A DNA stretch of 64,000 nt from Paracoccus alcaliphilus (GTDB lineage Bacteria; Pseudomonadota; Alphaproteobacteria; Rhodobacterales; Rhodobacteraceae). How positions within the stretch are numbered: the first letter of the stretch is position 1; every line of letters begins with the position of its first letter. The stretch lies in NCBI RefSeq assembly GCF_028553725.1, contig NZ_CP067124.1, forward strand, positions 878,001 through 942,000, given 5' to 3'. Made by a program: the position numbers and the translations under genes. The notes under the pieces were generated by a model that was not told the origin of the DNA, ran no database searches, and was given only the letters and a program-made list of their open reading frames with translations. Shown one piece after another: positions 42,434 through 50,883 of the stretch.

Positions 42434-44160
42434 TGCTGGTCGGCTGTCATGGTCTGGCGGGCGCGTTCACGCTCGATGATGCGCTGCGAGAGGTAAGTGC
42501 CAAGCGCCACGATCACCACGGCAAGGATGCCAAGCGCGGCCCCCGGCCCGCGTCCGGCGGGCGACTGCATGTAAAGATAGATGCCATAGGCCAGGGGCGC
42601 GTCCGAGGACCGCCCGACCAGCATGATCGTCGCCGACAGTTCCACCGCCGCGGTGGCAAAGCTGGTGACGAAGCCTGCAAGGATGCCGCCCGTCATCAGC
42701 GGCACTACGATGCGCCGGATGGTGCTGGTGCGCGATGCGCCAAGGCTTTCGGCCGCTTCCTCCAGCGACAGTGAGACCTGTTGCAGCGCCGCCATGCAGG
42801 CGCGCAGCGCATAGGGCAGACGGCGCACGGCCAGTGCCACGATGATGATGCCCCAGAAACTGGACATCTGGCCCAGCCCGAAGGGCAACTGGATGCCGTG
42901 GAACATGCGCAGATAGCCGATGCCCAGCACCACGCCGGGCACGGCCAGCGCGGCGGTCGCCATATAGTCCAGCCATTTGCGCCCCGGCAGCCCGGTGCGG
43001 ATCACGATATAGGCGATGGCGGTGCCCAGAATAACGTCGATCACGGCAGCCGATCCGGCATAGATCAGCGTGTTCCAGACATATTGCGACGACTGGGTGA
43101 AGATCGTCCCGAAATGCTGGACGGTGAAGCCGTCAGGCAGCGGTGAAAACGACCAGATCGTGCCGAAGGCCAGCAGCAGCAGCCCGATATGCGGCGACAG
43201 CACCATCGCAAGGATGAACAGAATCACCCCCCATGCCAGCCATTTCTCGCGCGGTTTCAGGTCGCGGCGCGACAGCCCGCCGCCGCCCTTCTGCACGGTC
43301 GCGTAATCCTTGCCGCGCATGAACAGGAAGGACGCCCAGAGCGAAAAGACCGAAAACGCCACCAGGATGAACGAGATCACATAGCCCATCGGATCGTTGA
43401 TCCCCACCCCGGTGATGCGCAGATATGCCTGCGGCGCCAGCATGTTATTGACGTTCAGCAGCAGGGGCGTGCCCAGATCGTCGAAAACCTTGATGAAGAC
43501 CAGCGCCGCCCCCGCCAGATAACCCGGCATCGCCAGCGGAAAGACGATGCGCCGGAACATCCGCATCCCGTGAGAGCCAAGGTTCTGCGCCGCCTCCTCC
43601 ATCGAGCGGTCGATATTGCGCAAGGACGCCGACAGGTTGATCAGGATGAAGGGGAAGTAATGGATCGACTGGACCAGAATGACGCCGTTCAGCCCCTCCA
43701 TGAAGGGAATACGGAAGCCGAAATACTGGTTCAGCAGCAGGTTGACCGAGCCGTTACGCCCGAACAGCAGCGACATCGCCACCGCGCCGACGAAGGGCGG
43801 CATGATCAGCGGGATGATCCCCAGCGCCTGAATCGCCGCCGTGCCGGCGAAGTTGAAGCGCGTGGTGATATAGGCCAGCGGCAGCGCGATCACCGTCGCC
43901 AGCACCACCGACATGGCCGAGACATAGAACGAGTTCACGAAGCTTTCGCGAAACAGCGTCGTGTTGAAGAAATCCTGAAAGTTCTGCAACGTGAAGGCGC
44001 CGGTGCGGGCGTCCAGAAAGGCCACATAGATCACCTGCGCCACCGGCAGGACCAGAAAGGCCATCAGAAAGATCGCGATCAGGATACCCGCGACGGCGGC
44101 ACCCGACAGGCGGGGAAACAGCGTGAACCCGCGCGAAGCGGTCCGGGAAGTGTCGGGCAT
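42430..44160 (-). CDS. ABC importer permease, duplicated FbpB/AfuB type
   Basis: The 576-residue protein has about 12 transmembrane helices in two homologous halves. Each carries a binding-protein-dependent permease EAA-type loop: MEEAAQNLGSHGMRMFRRIVFPLAMPGYLAG (about 195-225) and LEEAAESLGASRTSTIRRIVVPLMTGGILAG (about 465-495). It is encoded between the substrate-binding protein (57 bp upstream) and the ATPase (4-nt overlap), forming a complete importer operon. Confidence 0.9.
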   Translation of the reverse strand: MPDTSRTASRGFTLFPRLSGAAVAGILIAIFLMAFLVLPVAQVIYVAFLDARTGAFTLQNFQDFFNTTLFRESFVNSFYVSAMSVVLATVIALPLAYITTRFNFAGTAAIQALGIIPLIMPPFVGAVAMSLLFGRNGSVNLLLNQYFGFRIPFMEGLNGVILVQSIHYFPFILINLSASLRNIDRSMEEAAQNLGSHGMRMFRRIVFPLAMPGYLAGAALVFIKVFDDLGTPLLLNVNNMLAPQAYLRITGVGINDPMGYVISFILVAFSVFSLWASFLFMRGKDYATVQKGGGGLSRRDLKPREKWLAWGVILFILAMVLSPHIGLLLLAFGTIWSFSPLPDGFTVQHFGTIFTQSSQYVWNTLIYAGSAAVIDVILGTAIAYIVIRTGLPGRKWLDYMATAALAVPGVVLGIGYLRMFHGIQLPFGLGQMSSFWGIIIVALAVRRLPYALRACMAALQQVSLSLEEAAESLGASRTSTIRRIVVPLMTGGILAGFVTSFATAAVELSATIMLVGRSSDAPLAYGIYLYMQSPAGRGPGAALGILAVVIVALGTYLSQRIIERERARQTMTADQH

Positions 44161-44217
44161 GGTGTCCTCGCGGCGTCAGGGGTTCCGCGCCGCGACAAGG
44201 CGGCGCGGAAAGCTGGC

Positions 44218-45540
44218 TCAGTTCAGCGCGGCGGCCTGATCGGCCAGTTCGCGGGCCTTGCGGTAGTTTTCCACCGCGAAGCTGTCCCAGGACTGTTCCA
44301 CCTCGGCCTGACGGCCGACAACCTCGGTGTCAGGGTCGGCGCGCGAGGTGGTGAAGACCTGCGTGAAGGACGGGTCCAGCGATTCCTCCTCGGTGATCGG
44401 CATGGCCTCGACCAGCGCGCGGGCCTCGGCGATCAGGGCGGCGGCTTCCTCGTTGCCGGTGTCGGCATGGGCGGCCTCGGCCCGCTGCACGGCGGCAACA
44501 GCGGCGCGCAGATCGTCAAGGCGATAGGTCACCAGTACGTCGAACAGCGAGTTCACCAGATTGTAGCGCACCCCCGACATGTCCACGTCGAACTCGATCG
44601 CGCCCGGCGCGAAATCTTCGGAAAACGGGTTGGGGAAATCCTCGGGCGCGTTGGCATATGCCTCGGGGTTAACCGGCAGGCGCATGATGGCGGGATCCAG
44701 AAGCACCTGCTGGCCTTCGGGCGACAGCAGGAATTCCACGAATTGCTTCGCGCCTTCCTGATTGGGCGCGTTCTCGATGATGCCGATATTGGCAGGCACG
44801 ATGGCGGTCACGCTGGGATAGACCAGCTCGACCGGAAAGCCCGACGCCTTGGACGCCAACCCGAAGAAGTCGATCACGATCCCGAAGCCGGTCGAGCCGG
44901 AATTGACCGCATCGGGCACGCCGAAGCTGCGCTCGGTCACGGTGTTCATGTTGCCCGAGATCCATTTCCACGTCGCCCAGCCTTCATCCCAGCCTTCGCC
45001 TTGCAGCACGGTCTCGACCGTCAGGTGGGTGGTGCCGGAGCGCGAGGGCGAGGACATCGCCACATGGCCGTTATATTCGGCGCGCTTCAGATCCTCCCAT
45101 TCCTCGGCCACGGGCAGGTCGTTGGCCTCGACATAGCGGGTGTTATACATGATCCCGTAGCCCGAGGCGGCGAAGCCGAAATAGGTGCCGTCGGGATCGT
45201 TGATCGGATAGCCGCCAATCTCGTCCGGGATGCCTTCGGACTGGATATCGACCGCGGCCAGCAGGCCGTCTTCCTTCAGCACCTCGAAAGCGTCGGGGGC
45301 CGAGGCCCACATCAGGTCGATCGTATTGGCGCTGCGGGTTTCCTGCAGATGCGACACGGCGGCATTGGTGTTGCGGCTGACCACTTCCAGCGTGGTGCCC
45401 GGATGGGCGGCCTCGAAGGCGGCCTTGAACGGATCGGTCAGATCGCGCGGAAACGAGGTGACCACCGTCACCGTATCAGCGAAGGCGGCAGCCGAGGTCA
45501 TCATCAGCGCAAGCGCGCCGAGCGTAAAGGTTCTGTTCAT
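44218..45540 (-). CDS. ABC importer substrate-binding protein (PgtC/AfuA-like)
   Basis: The start at MNRTFTLGALALMM follows GGAGGAG and gives 440 residues with a signal peptide (cleavage after AAAFA-DT). It has the type-II binding-protein fold: TVVTSFPRDLTDPFKAAFEAAHPGTTLEVVSRNTNAAVSHL, then DLMWASAPDAFEVL. It is longer than FbpA-type proteins, with a C-terminal helical extension (about 340-440). It is clearly paralogous to the sensory binding protein at 48907-50094: both share the NT-AAV, D-(L/F)-WASAP and ERSFGV/ARSFGV blocks in order. It is the transport component of the operon 41369-45540. Confidence 0.88.
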   Translation of the reverse strand: MNRTFTLGALALMMTSAAAFADTVTVVTSFPRDLTDPFKAAFEAAHPGTTLEVVSRNTNAAVSHLQETRSANTIDLMWASAPDAFEVLKEDGLLAAVDIQSEGIPDEIGGYPINDPDGTYFGFAASGYGIMYNTRYVEANDLPVAEEWEDLKRAEYNGHVAMSSPSRSGTTHLTVETVLQGEGWDEGWATWKWISGNMNTVTERSFGVPDAVNSGSTGFGIVIDFFGLASKASGFPVELVYPSVTAIVPANIGIIENAPNQEGAKQFVEFLLSPEGQQVLLDPAIMRLPVNPEAYANAPEDFPNPFSEDFAPGAIEFDVDMSGVRYNLVNSLFDVLVTYRLDDLRAAVAAVQRAEAAHADTGNEEAAALIAEARALVEAMPITEEESLDPSFTQVFTTSRADPDTEVVGRQAEVEQSWDSFAVENYRKARELADQAAALN

Positions 45541-45652
45541 GTTTCTCCTCCCAGAGGCGTCAGGCGGGCCGGGACATGCCGGCGCACCATTGGCGCGATA
45601 ACTGTGCAAGAAGAGGAGCTACCTTTCAACATATTGTTTTGTTTAATTTTTA

Positions 45653-45693
45653 TGGGTCAGTTTCGACACGCCAGATGGGTCATTTTCGACCCA
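45653..45693. promoter_or_regulatory. Two repeats of a TGGGTC-N6-GACCCA dyad before the importer operon
   Basis: TGGGTCATTTTCGACCCA (45676-45693) is a perfect 6-bp dyad with a 6-nt spacer, and TGGGTCAGTTTCGACACG (45653-45670) is a second, half-matching copy. They are 23 bp apart start to start, about two helical turns. They lie more than 110 bp upstream of the importer's start codon and directly next to the response-regulator gene, as expected for its binding sites. No canonical -24/-12 sigma-54 promoter was found between them and the gene. Confidence 0.6.
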
Positions 45694-46962
45694 TTACAGC
45701 ATGTGGTGATGGCGCAGCCGCAGATAGAGCCGCTTGCGCGGGATACCCAGAAGCGCCGCGGCCTCGGCCTTGCGGCCCCCGGTCTGTATCAGCGCCGAGC
45801 GCAGCAGGCGGGATTCGAAGGCATCCATCGCGGTATCAAAGTCCATGTCCGCGGTACCAGTGGTCTCACCGGGAGACGGAAAGCTGACGTCGAGGCCGAT
45901 CACCAGCCGCTCGGCCAGGTTGCGGGCCTCGCGGACATTGCCGGGCCAGTCGTGCCAGGCGATCCGGCGGCCCAGGGTGTTGTCGATATGGGGCTTCGGC
46001 AGGTCGTGGCGGGCGGCGGCCTCGGCGGCGAAATGGGCAACCAGCAGGGCTGCGTCGCCCTCGCGCTCGCGCAGGGGCGGCAAGGGCAACGTGGCGTGGA
46101 AGCGGTGGAACAGGTCGGCGCGCAACCGCCCCTCTGCGACCAAAGCGTCCGGTGGGCGCTTGACGCTGCCGAGAATGCGCAGATTGACCGGAAGGGGGGC
46201 CGCGCCAAGCGGCGTGATCTCGCGCGATTCGACCACGCGCAGCAGGCGGACCTGAAGCCCGTCGGGCATGGATTCCAGCTCGTCCAGATAGAGCGTTCCG
46301 CCTTCCGCCCGCGCGATCAGGCCAGGCGCGTCGCTGGTGCCGAACAGTTCCCGGTCTACCTCGGCTTCCGACAGCGCGCCGCAGTTGATGGCGACGAAGG
46401 GGCCGTCCGCATGCGGCGACAGGTCGTGCAGGATGCGCGCGGCCAGTTCCTTGCCGGTGCCGGTCTCGCCCGCGATCAGCAGGTCGAGTTGCAGGCCCGC
46501 CAGCGCGCGCAGGTGCTGGCGCAGGTCCTTCATGGCGGCGGAGCGCCCGATCAGGCGGTCTTCGATCCGGGTCTGGCGCAGCCGGGCGTTTTCCAGATGC
46601 AGGTCGCGCATCGCCTGCGCGCGCCGCAGCACGTCCAGCATCAGTTCGGGCGCACAGGGTTTTTCCAGAAAGTCATGCGCACCGCCCCGCATGGCGCGGA
46701 TCGCGGCGGGCACGTCGCCATGGGCGGTGATCAGGATGAAGGGCACCTCTGGCGCAACCTCCCGCGCGCGGTCCAGGAAATCCAGGCCGGAAAGGCCCGG
46801 CATCCGCAGGTCCGACAGGATCACGCCCGGAAAATCGGGCGCAAGCGCCGCCAGCGCGGGCAGGGCGGCCTCAAAGGCATGGACCCGGAAACCGGCCTGT
46901 TCCAATGTCTCGGTGGTGGCCTGCCGCAGGTCGGCGTCGTCCTCGACCAGCATCACTTCCAT
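45694..46962 (-). CDS. NtrC-family response regulator lacking GAFTGA (PgtA-like)
   Basis: The 422-residue protein has a receiver domain (about 1-120; acidic pocket VEDD, phosphoacceptor Asp51 in ILSDLRMPG, LITAHGD, EKP), an AAA+ domain (Walker A GETGTGKE, Walker B GGTLYLDE) and a C-terminal Fis-type helix-turn-helix (RKAEAAALLGIPRKRLYLRLRHH). The position of the sigma-54-contacting GAFTGA loop is deleted: ELFG runs straight into TSDAPGLIARAEGGTLYLDE. Such GAFTGA-less members, for example NtrC of Rhodobacter capsulatus, activate the housekeeping RNA polymerase. It is cotranscribed with the kinase and sensory binding protein and probably controls the divergent-side importer. Confidence 0.87.
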   Translation of the reverse strand: MEVMLVEDDADLRQATTETLEQAGFRVHAFEAALPALAALAPDFPGVILSDLRMPGLSGLDFLDRAREVAPEVPFILITAHGDVPAAIRAMRGGAHDFLEKPCAPELMLDVLRRAQAMRDLHLENARLRQTRIEDRLIGRSAAMKDLRQHLRALAGLQLDLLIAGETGTGKELAARILHDLSPHADGPFVAINCGALSEAEVDRELFGTSDAPGLIARAEGGTLYLDELESMPDGLQVRLLRVVESREITPLGAAPLPVNLRILGSVKRPPDALVAEGRLRADLFHRFHATLPLPPLREREGDAALLVAHFAAEAAARHDLPKPHIDNTLGRRIAWHDWPGNVREARNLAERLVIGLDVSFPSPGETTGTADMDFDTAMDAFESRLLRSALIQTGGRKAEAAALLGIPRKRLYLRLRHHHML

Positions 46963-46963
46963 G

Positions 46964-48910
46964 TCATTCCTCCTGCCATCGGTTCAGGCGCAAGCGGACC
47001 TCGGCGCCGCCTTCGGCCTGCTGCTCGATTTCCAGATGTCCGCCCATGTCCTGCATGACGTTGAATGCGATGGAAAGGCCGAGGCCAAGCCCCTTGCCCG
47101 ATTCCTTGGTGGTCACGAAGGGGTCGGTCAGCACCTGCCCGCTCTGGCCGCCCAGACCCACGCCATTGTCGCGCACGACCAGCCGCACGGGATCGAGTCC
47201 CGCCAGTTCGACGCGGATCAGGCCCGGATCAGACGCACCTTCCCGCGCCCCGATGGCATCCAGCGCATTGCCGAGGATGTTCAGCAGGACCTGTTCCAGC
47301 AGGATCTCGTCCCCCGCGACCGCCAACCCGGTCAGATCGGCACAGTCCACCCGCACGTCCTCGGCCCGCAGGCGGTGATCCAGCAGCTCCAGCGCGGCCT
47401 GCACCGGCTCGGCCAGCAGCACCCGCGTATTGTGATGCTCCGAGCGGCGGGCGATGCGGCGCAGATGGCCGATGGTGCGGGTAATGCGGTCCAGCAGCGC
47501 CTCGATCCGGGCGATGGCCGGGCGGGCCTGGGGATGGGCGGCGCGCAGGTTGTGCAGGCGGTGGCCGATGGCGGCAATGGGCTGGTTGATCTCATGGCTG
47601 ATCGCGGCGGACATCTGGCCAAGCGCCGCCATCTTGCCCGCCTGCACCAGCTCGCGTTGTGTCATCTCCAGCCGCTCCAGCGCCTGCTGGCGGGCCTGGA
47701 CCGAGGCACGAAAGACCTCGACCGCGCGAGCCATCTCGGCGATCTCATCGCCCTGGCGGGGCGTGCCGGAATCGCCGCCCGCGATGCGGGTCAGGTCGGT
47801 GGAAAGCGCCTCGATCCGCAGAAGGATGCGGTTATGGACGAAAACCGCCAGGATGATCGCCGTCGCCACCGCACCCAGGGCCGTCACCAGCCCCAGCCAC
47901 AGCGATCCACGCATGATCGCCGAGGCGGCGGCATCCGCGCGGGCCTGCGCCCCGATCCGCTCGGTCCGGCCCAGATCGGTCAGCAGCGCCTGCATCCCGG
48001 CCAGCGCCGCTTGTGCGGCCTGCAACTCGGCCACGGCGGCGCGGTGCAGTTCTAACCGCTGTCCTTGCTGGACGAAAACGCTGTCCTCGCCCGAGGCCAG
48101 AGCCTTCAGCCGGTCCAGCGCCTGCATCAGCAGCGTCACATCGACCCGCTGCGGCAGGTTCAGCTGCGACAGGGCCAGCCGGTCCAGCGTGTCGCGGCCA
48201 AGCGCGGCGGTCTGTTCCAGCGCCTCCGGGCTGTCGGCCGAGCGCGCCTGCAACAGAAGCGCGGTCAGCGTCGCGGCCTCGGACCCGATCTGCTGCACCC
48301 GGTCGCGCAGCAGCCAGTCCTGCGACAGCGCCTGCTCGGCCCCGGCGCGGGTATCGGGATCGGTATTCACCACCAGCGCCGCAAGCTGCGTGTCCATGTT
48401 GAAGGACAGGTCGCTGAGGATCCCCTGCACCTGATCCTGCACATCGGCATGGATCCAGCGCAGGTCGGCCCCGATCCGGGCATCGAGTCGTGCGCGCCGG
48501 GTCAGGTTGGTGCTGATCCTGCCGAAGCCCGTCAGCGCGCGGCGCAAATCGTGCTCGGCGGCCTCGATCCCGGCGCGGGTCTCGGCGCGCTCAGGCGCTG
48601 CCAGCCAGAGTGGCGAGGCCAGAATCCCCTCGACCCCCTGCGAGGCGCTGTCGATGGCGCGCTTCATCCGATCGGCGGGCATGGCGGGGTCGGCGACCAT
48701 CTGCATGGCCAGCGCGGCCAGTTCGCCCGTCGCCTCGGCCAGTTCGCCGGCCAGCGCGACGGCGGGAATGCGGTCCTGCGCCAGCGCACGAAAGTCGCGC
48801 TCGGCCCGCAGCATCACCATCATGCCGACCGCCAGCACCCCCACAGCTACGATCACGACCAGCACCAGCGCCGCCATCAGCCGCCCCCGGATCGAGCCGC
48901 GGCGGATCAT
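46964..48910 (-). CDS. Sensor histidine kinase with large periplasmic domain (PgtB-like)
   Basis: The start at MIRRGSIRGRLMAALV gives 648 residues. A first transmembrane helix (about 12-35) is followed by a long helical periplasmic region (about 40-320), a second helix (about 325-350, LGLVTALGAVATAIILAVFVHN), HAMP and a coiled segment. Then come HisKA (MSAAISHEINQPIAAIGHRLHN, His near 436) and HATPase (ILLNILGNALDAIG, VRDNGVGL, KGLGLGLSIAFNVM). Its start overlaps the stop of the sensory binding protein (ATGA), and the regulator follows after 1 nt. This three-gene order matches Salmonella pgtC/pgtB/pgtA. Confidence 0.88.
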   Translation of the reverse strand: MIRRGSIRGRLMAALVLVVIVAVGVLAVGMMVMLRAERDFRALAQDRIPAVALAGELAEATGELAALAMQMVADPAMPADRMKRAIDSASQGVEGILASPLWLAAPERAETRAGIEAAEHDLRRALTGFGRISTNLTRRARLDARIGADLRWIHADVQDQVQGILSDLSFNMDTQLAALVVNTDPDTRAGAEQALSQDWLLRDRVQQIGSEAATLTALLLQARSADSPEALEQTAALGRDTLDRLALSQLNLPQRVDVTLLMQALDRLKALASGEDSVFVQQGQRLELHRAAVAELQAAQAALAGMQALLTDLGRTERIGAQARADAAASAIMRGSLWLGLVTALGAVATAIILAVFVHNRILLRIEALSTDLTRIAGGDSGTPRQGDEIAEMARAVEVFRASVQARQQALERLEMTQRELVQAGKMAALGQMSAAISHEINQPIAAIGHRLHNLRAAHPQARPAIARIEALLDRITRTIGHLRRIARRSEHHNTRVLLAEPVQAALELLDHRLRAEDVRVDCADLTGLAVAGDEILLEQVLLNILGNALDAIGAREGASDPGLIRVELAGLDPVRLVVRDNGVGLGGQSGQVLTDPFVTTKESGKGLGLGLSIAFNVMQDMGGHLEIEQQAEGGAEVRLRLNRWQEE

Positions 48911-50094
48911 CGCTGCTCCAACGCGCGGATCAGCGCCTCGGCATCGCGCAGGATGGTATGAGAGCGTTCCGACCATTCCAGCAGCGTCTCGCGATCCGTC
49001 GGGGCCGAGCGCGCCCGATGTTCGGTCAGCGGCATCCATGTCAGCAACCGCCGGATGCGGGCGCGTTCCGCCGCGGGCGCGTCGTCCAGCGCCCGCAGAC
49101 GCCGCCACAGATCGCGACGCAGCAGCAGGTCGCGGGCGACGAAAGCCTCGAACAACTGCTTGACCTGCCAATAGCGGCGCGCGGCCAGTTCGGGATCATA
49201 GCGCGACCAGCTGAAATTCAGCGCCGCACGGATCGCCGGGTCCAGCGATTCCGACAGTTCGGTGCGAATCTCGGGATCGACGGGGATGCGGCGGATATCG
49301 GGGTGCAGCAGGATGCGCTGCCCCTCGGACGAAAGGACGAAATCCATGAAGGCCCGCGCCGCGTCTGGCTGGGTGCCGCCCTGCAATGCGGCGATCCGGG
49401 CGGGGATGAGGATGACCGGGCGGCCATAGCGAAAGACCAGCCCGTCGCGGGTCAGCGCCAGGAAGTCGATGGTCAGGCCGATGACGAAATCGCCGTCCTC
49501 AACACCTTCCAGCACGCCGAAGCTGCGCGCCGAAATGGTGTTCAACTGCCCCGCCAGTTCCAGGATCCACGCCCAGCCCGCCTGCCAGCCGCGATCCTGC
49601 AAGATCGTCTCCAGCAGCGAATGCATCGTGCCCGAGCGCATCGGATGCGACATGGCGATGCCCTGCGCGAAGACAGGATCCAGCAGGTCGTTCCAGTCCT
49701 GCGGCACCGGCCCGTCGCGAGATGCGCGCCAGGTCCAGCCGACGGCAGACCATGCAAAATCGGCATAAGGTCCATGCCCCAGATCGACCAGACGCCCGGC
49801 GCTGTCCAGCACCACGAAAGCCTCGGGGGCAGAGGCCCAGAACAGGTCGAATCCGCGATCATTGCCCGCCAGCACCTCGTCGACGGCGGCATGGGTGTTC
49901 TTGTTCAGGACGCGGACGCGGATATCGGGACGGCTGCGCGCGAATCCTTCCAGCATCGGATCGACCACCTCGGCCTGGTAGGAGGTAATGATCCGCAACT
50001 CCTCGGCGGGAACGGGTGCTGCAAGCAGGACCATCGCCCAGAGCAGGGCCACCAGCCTGCATGTTCTGACCCTGGTCTGATCTGGCCGGCCCAT
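48907..50094 (-). CDS. Periplasmic binding protein of the sensing module (PgtC-like)
   Basis: The start at MGRPDQTRVRTCRLVALLWAMVLLAAPVPAEE (GGGGGAGG upstream) gives 395 residues with a signal peptide. The fold and several blocks match the importer's binding protein: NKNTHAAVDEVL, FDLFWASAPEAFVVLD, ETILQDRGWQAGWAWI, ARSFGVLEGVEDGDFVIGLTIDFLAL and SSEGQRILLHPDIRRIPVDP. It has no permease of its own and is the first gene of an operon with the kinase and regulator. By analogy with PgtC it presents the bound ligand to the kinase. Confidence 0.85.
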   Translation of the reverse strand: MGRPDQTRVRTCRLVALLWAMVLLAAPVPAEELRIITSYQAEVVDPMLEGFARSRPDIRVRVLNKNTHAAVDEVLAGNDRGFDLFWASAPEAFVVLDSAGRLVDLGHGPYADFAWSAVGWTWRASRDGPVPQDWNDLLDPVFAQGIAMSHPMRSGTMHSLLETILQDRGWQAGWAWILELAGQLNTISARSFGVLEGVEDGDFVIGLTIDFLALTRDGLVFRYGRPVILIPARIAALQGGTQPDAARAFMDFVLSSEGQRILLHPDIRRIPVDPEIRTELSESLDPAIRAALNFSWSRYDPELAARRYWQVKQLFEAFVARDLLLRRDLWRRLRALDDAPAAERARIRRLLTWMPLTEHRARSAPTDRETLLEWSERSHTILRDAEALIRALEQR

Positions 50095-50431
50095 GTTTCC
50101 TCCCCCATGCGGAACTGTTGCATCCTCGGCATCGGCGAGGCAACTGGCCCGGGGCGCGAAACGCCTGGGCTGATCCACCGAAAAATCCACAGGCTTGCCG
50201 GGCCTTGCTTCGTGACTGGATCCGGTGTCGTTCTTCTGCAATGCGAGGCCTGTCAGGTGCTCCAACGGCAACAACTCCCGCTATTGATGATGGTTCGGCG
50301 CGGGCATGAGCATATGTTTTGGCTCAGCGCCCGTTGATGAGTTCGTCAGCCCGAGAAACGCTTTGTCCATGCGACGGGATCGACATCCTTTCCCTTGATC
50401 CGCCTGCCTCGTGGATCGAGATTGCGTCACC
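50095..50431. other. Intergenic region upstream of the pgtC-like gene
   Basis: I see no gene here. The region holds the ribosome-binding site and presumably the promoter of the minus-strand sensing operon. The TGGGTC-N6-GACCCA dyad found before the importer is not repeated. Confidence 0.5.
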
Positions 50432-50833
50432 ATGACATCCCGATATGCGATCATCCTCTATGGCCGGTCCGATTTCATCCGCCGGCAGGCGCTTGCTTCC
50501 CTGATTGACAGTCTTGCGGCGGAAATTCCGGGCGCGCTGGCCGCGACGGGGATACGCCGGTTTTGCATCCTGCCTTGCGGTGTGCCGGCGCACCGCTCGA
50601 TCTCGCGATGGCTTCCGGGGGCGCTGAGCGCGCATTGCCAGTTGGCCGGCGTCGATATGGATATACGGATCGCGTCACCCGTGGAAGATTTCCTCGATTT
50701 CGGCGCAGCGGATCGTGGTATGGCTGCGAAAAGCGGAAGCATGCTCGCGACTGTGGCGGGGAAGTGCGTGCAGGGTCATTTTCCGCCCCCTCCGGCCTGT
50801 GCCGGTTTCGCGAATGAGGGGCCAGATTCATGA
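50432..50833 (+). CDS. Small hypothetical protein
   Basis: The 133-codon ORF (MTSRYAIILYGRSDFIRRQALASLIDSLAAEIPG...) has a plausible alphaproteobacterial codon pattern in its first 90 codons, but no family I recognise and no strong ribosome-binding site. It ends about 50 bp before an IS1182-type end, so the gene may be a remnant. It could equally be a chance ORF. Confidence 0.3.
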   Translation: MTSRYAIILYGRSDFIRRQALASLIDSLAAEIPGALAATGIRRFCILPCGVPAHRSISRWLPGALSAHCQLAGVDMDIRIASPVEDFLDFGAADRGMAAKSGSMLATVAGKCVQGHFPPPPACAGFANEGPDS

Positions 50834-50883
50834 TTTCATTCCAGAGGCTTACAGGGCACCTCGGTTCCCGATAGTACGGGCCA

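Noticed and set aside
45541..45652. Sigma-54 promoter before the importer operon
   Set aside because: The best candidate, ending in TTGCA on the minus strand, lacks the GG of the -24 element at the required distance, and the regulator has no GAFTGA loop.
43189..47058. Long plus-strand open frame (about 1290 codons) opposite the ABC importer and regulator
   Set aside because: Antisense shadow of the permease, binding-protein and response-regulator genes, with the same low-complexity composition and no ribosome-binding site.
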